DNA of 6,983 nt from an uncultured Mycoplasmatota bacterium (lineage in GTDB: Bacteria; Bacillota_I; Bacilli_A; RF39; UBA660), in NCBI GenBank assembly GCA_947296775.1, contig CAMYRF010000049.1, positions 1 through 6,983 of the forward strand. The letters are read 5' to 3'. The position numbers and the translations under genes are program-made. The notes under the pieces are model-generated. The model made no database searches, was not told the DNA's origin, and worked only from the letters and a program-made list of their open reading frames with translations. This document shows, piece after piece, positions 6,842 to 6,983 of this stretch (positions within the stretch are counted from its first letter, which is position 1; each line of letters starts with the position of its first letter).

Positions 6842-6983
6842 TTATTTTATTTCGATAGTAGCGCCAGCTTCTTCGAATTTAGCTTTGATTTCGTTAGCTT
6901 CATCAGTACTAACGTTTTCTTTGATGTTACCACCGTTATCAGCGATATCTTTAGCTTCTTTTAATCCTAAACCAGTATATTCA
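6842..6983 (-). CDS. rplL: 50S ribosomal protein L7/L12 (partial, C-terminal 46 residues)
   Basis: L7/L12 forms the flexible stalk of the large ribosomal subunit that recruits translation GTPases. Only the last 46 codons are in the window, ending at TAA (6844-6842); the gene continues beyond the right edge. TGLGLKEAKD, the conserved helix of the globular C-terminal domain that contacts elongation factors, is followed by NVSTDEANEIKAKFEEAGATIEIK, the typical L7/L12 ending. The linker between these two parts reads IADNGGNIKEN, where most family members have a version of LVEGAPKxVKEG. It therefore lacks the common Pro and is one residue shorter than in E. coli or B. subtilis. The position just upstream of the methyltransferase and rpoB confirms the identity. 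Confidence 0.96.
   Translation of the reverse strand, partial: EYTGLGLKEAKDIADNGGNIKENVSTDEANEIKAKFEEAGATIEIK

Noticed and set aside
1..6983. Mobile elements, CRISPR arrays, tRNA or rRNA genes, inteins in RpoB or RpoC
   Set aside because: No transposase-like frames, spaced repeats or RNA-gene motifs were seen. RpoB and the visible RpoC read through continuously with no inserted domain.

Overview
This window is a piece of the conserved ribosomal-protein/RNA-polymerase operon of a low-GC, AT-rich bacterium. All recognised genes lie on the minus strand, so transcription runs from right to left. The gene order rplL, a small RsmC/YbxB-type methyltransferase, rpoB, rpoC is typical of Bacillota. 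The protein sequences resemble Bacilli and their relatives (compare Bacillus subtilis RpoB and YbxB). Several details lean towards the Mollicutes-related or Erysipelotrichia/RF39-like side: strong AT bias, an Asn at the rifampicin-site position equivalent to E. coli 526, and divergent residues in RpoC. The lineage is an inference from remembered sequences, not from a search. Tryptophan is written as TGG and the methyltransferase ends at TGA, so the standard bacterial code is in use and not the Mycoplasma code.

Layout from right to left: 6983-6842 is the C-terminal end of ribosomal protein L7/L12 (rplL, cut by the window edge). The 72-base gap 6841-6770 holds a strong RNA hairpin (6824-6795) and a clear Shine-Dalgarno sequence for the next gene. 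6769-6185 is the methyltransferase. Its last codons overlap a textbook sigma-A promoter (TTGACA, 17-base spacer, TATAAT; 6188-6160), which leads into an rpoB leader of about 65 bases containing a perfect 8-bp hairpin (6146-6124). 6088-2432 is full-length rpoB (1218 aa, TTG start) with an unusually acidic, repeat-bearing C-terminal tail. rpoC starts at 2432, sharing one base with the rpoB stop codon (TAATG), and runs off the left edge after about 810 codons, inside the bridge helix.

How it fits together: L7/L12 is the ribosomal stalk protein, the methyltransferase probably modifies rRNA, and beta and beta-prime form the catalytic core of RNA polymerase. The hairpin after rplL and the separate rpoB promoter would let the cell set polymerase-subunit expression apart from the very abundant L7/L12. 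The overlap between rpoB and rpoC would keep beta and beta-prime production matched.

I see no mobile element, CRISPR array, tRNA/rRNA gene or new gene system. This is a core-genome region. The items worth a second look are local: the Asn in the rifampicin pocket, unusual residues in the RpoC F-loop and bridge helix, the repeated acidic RpoB tail, and the two hairpins with the internal promoter. No plus-strand open frame looked like a real gene.
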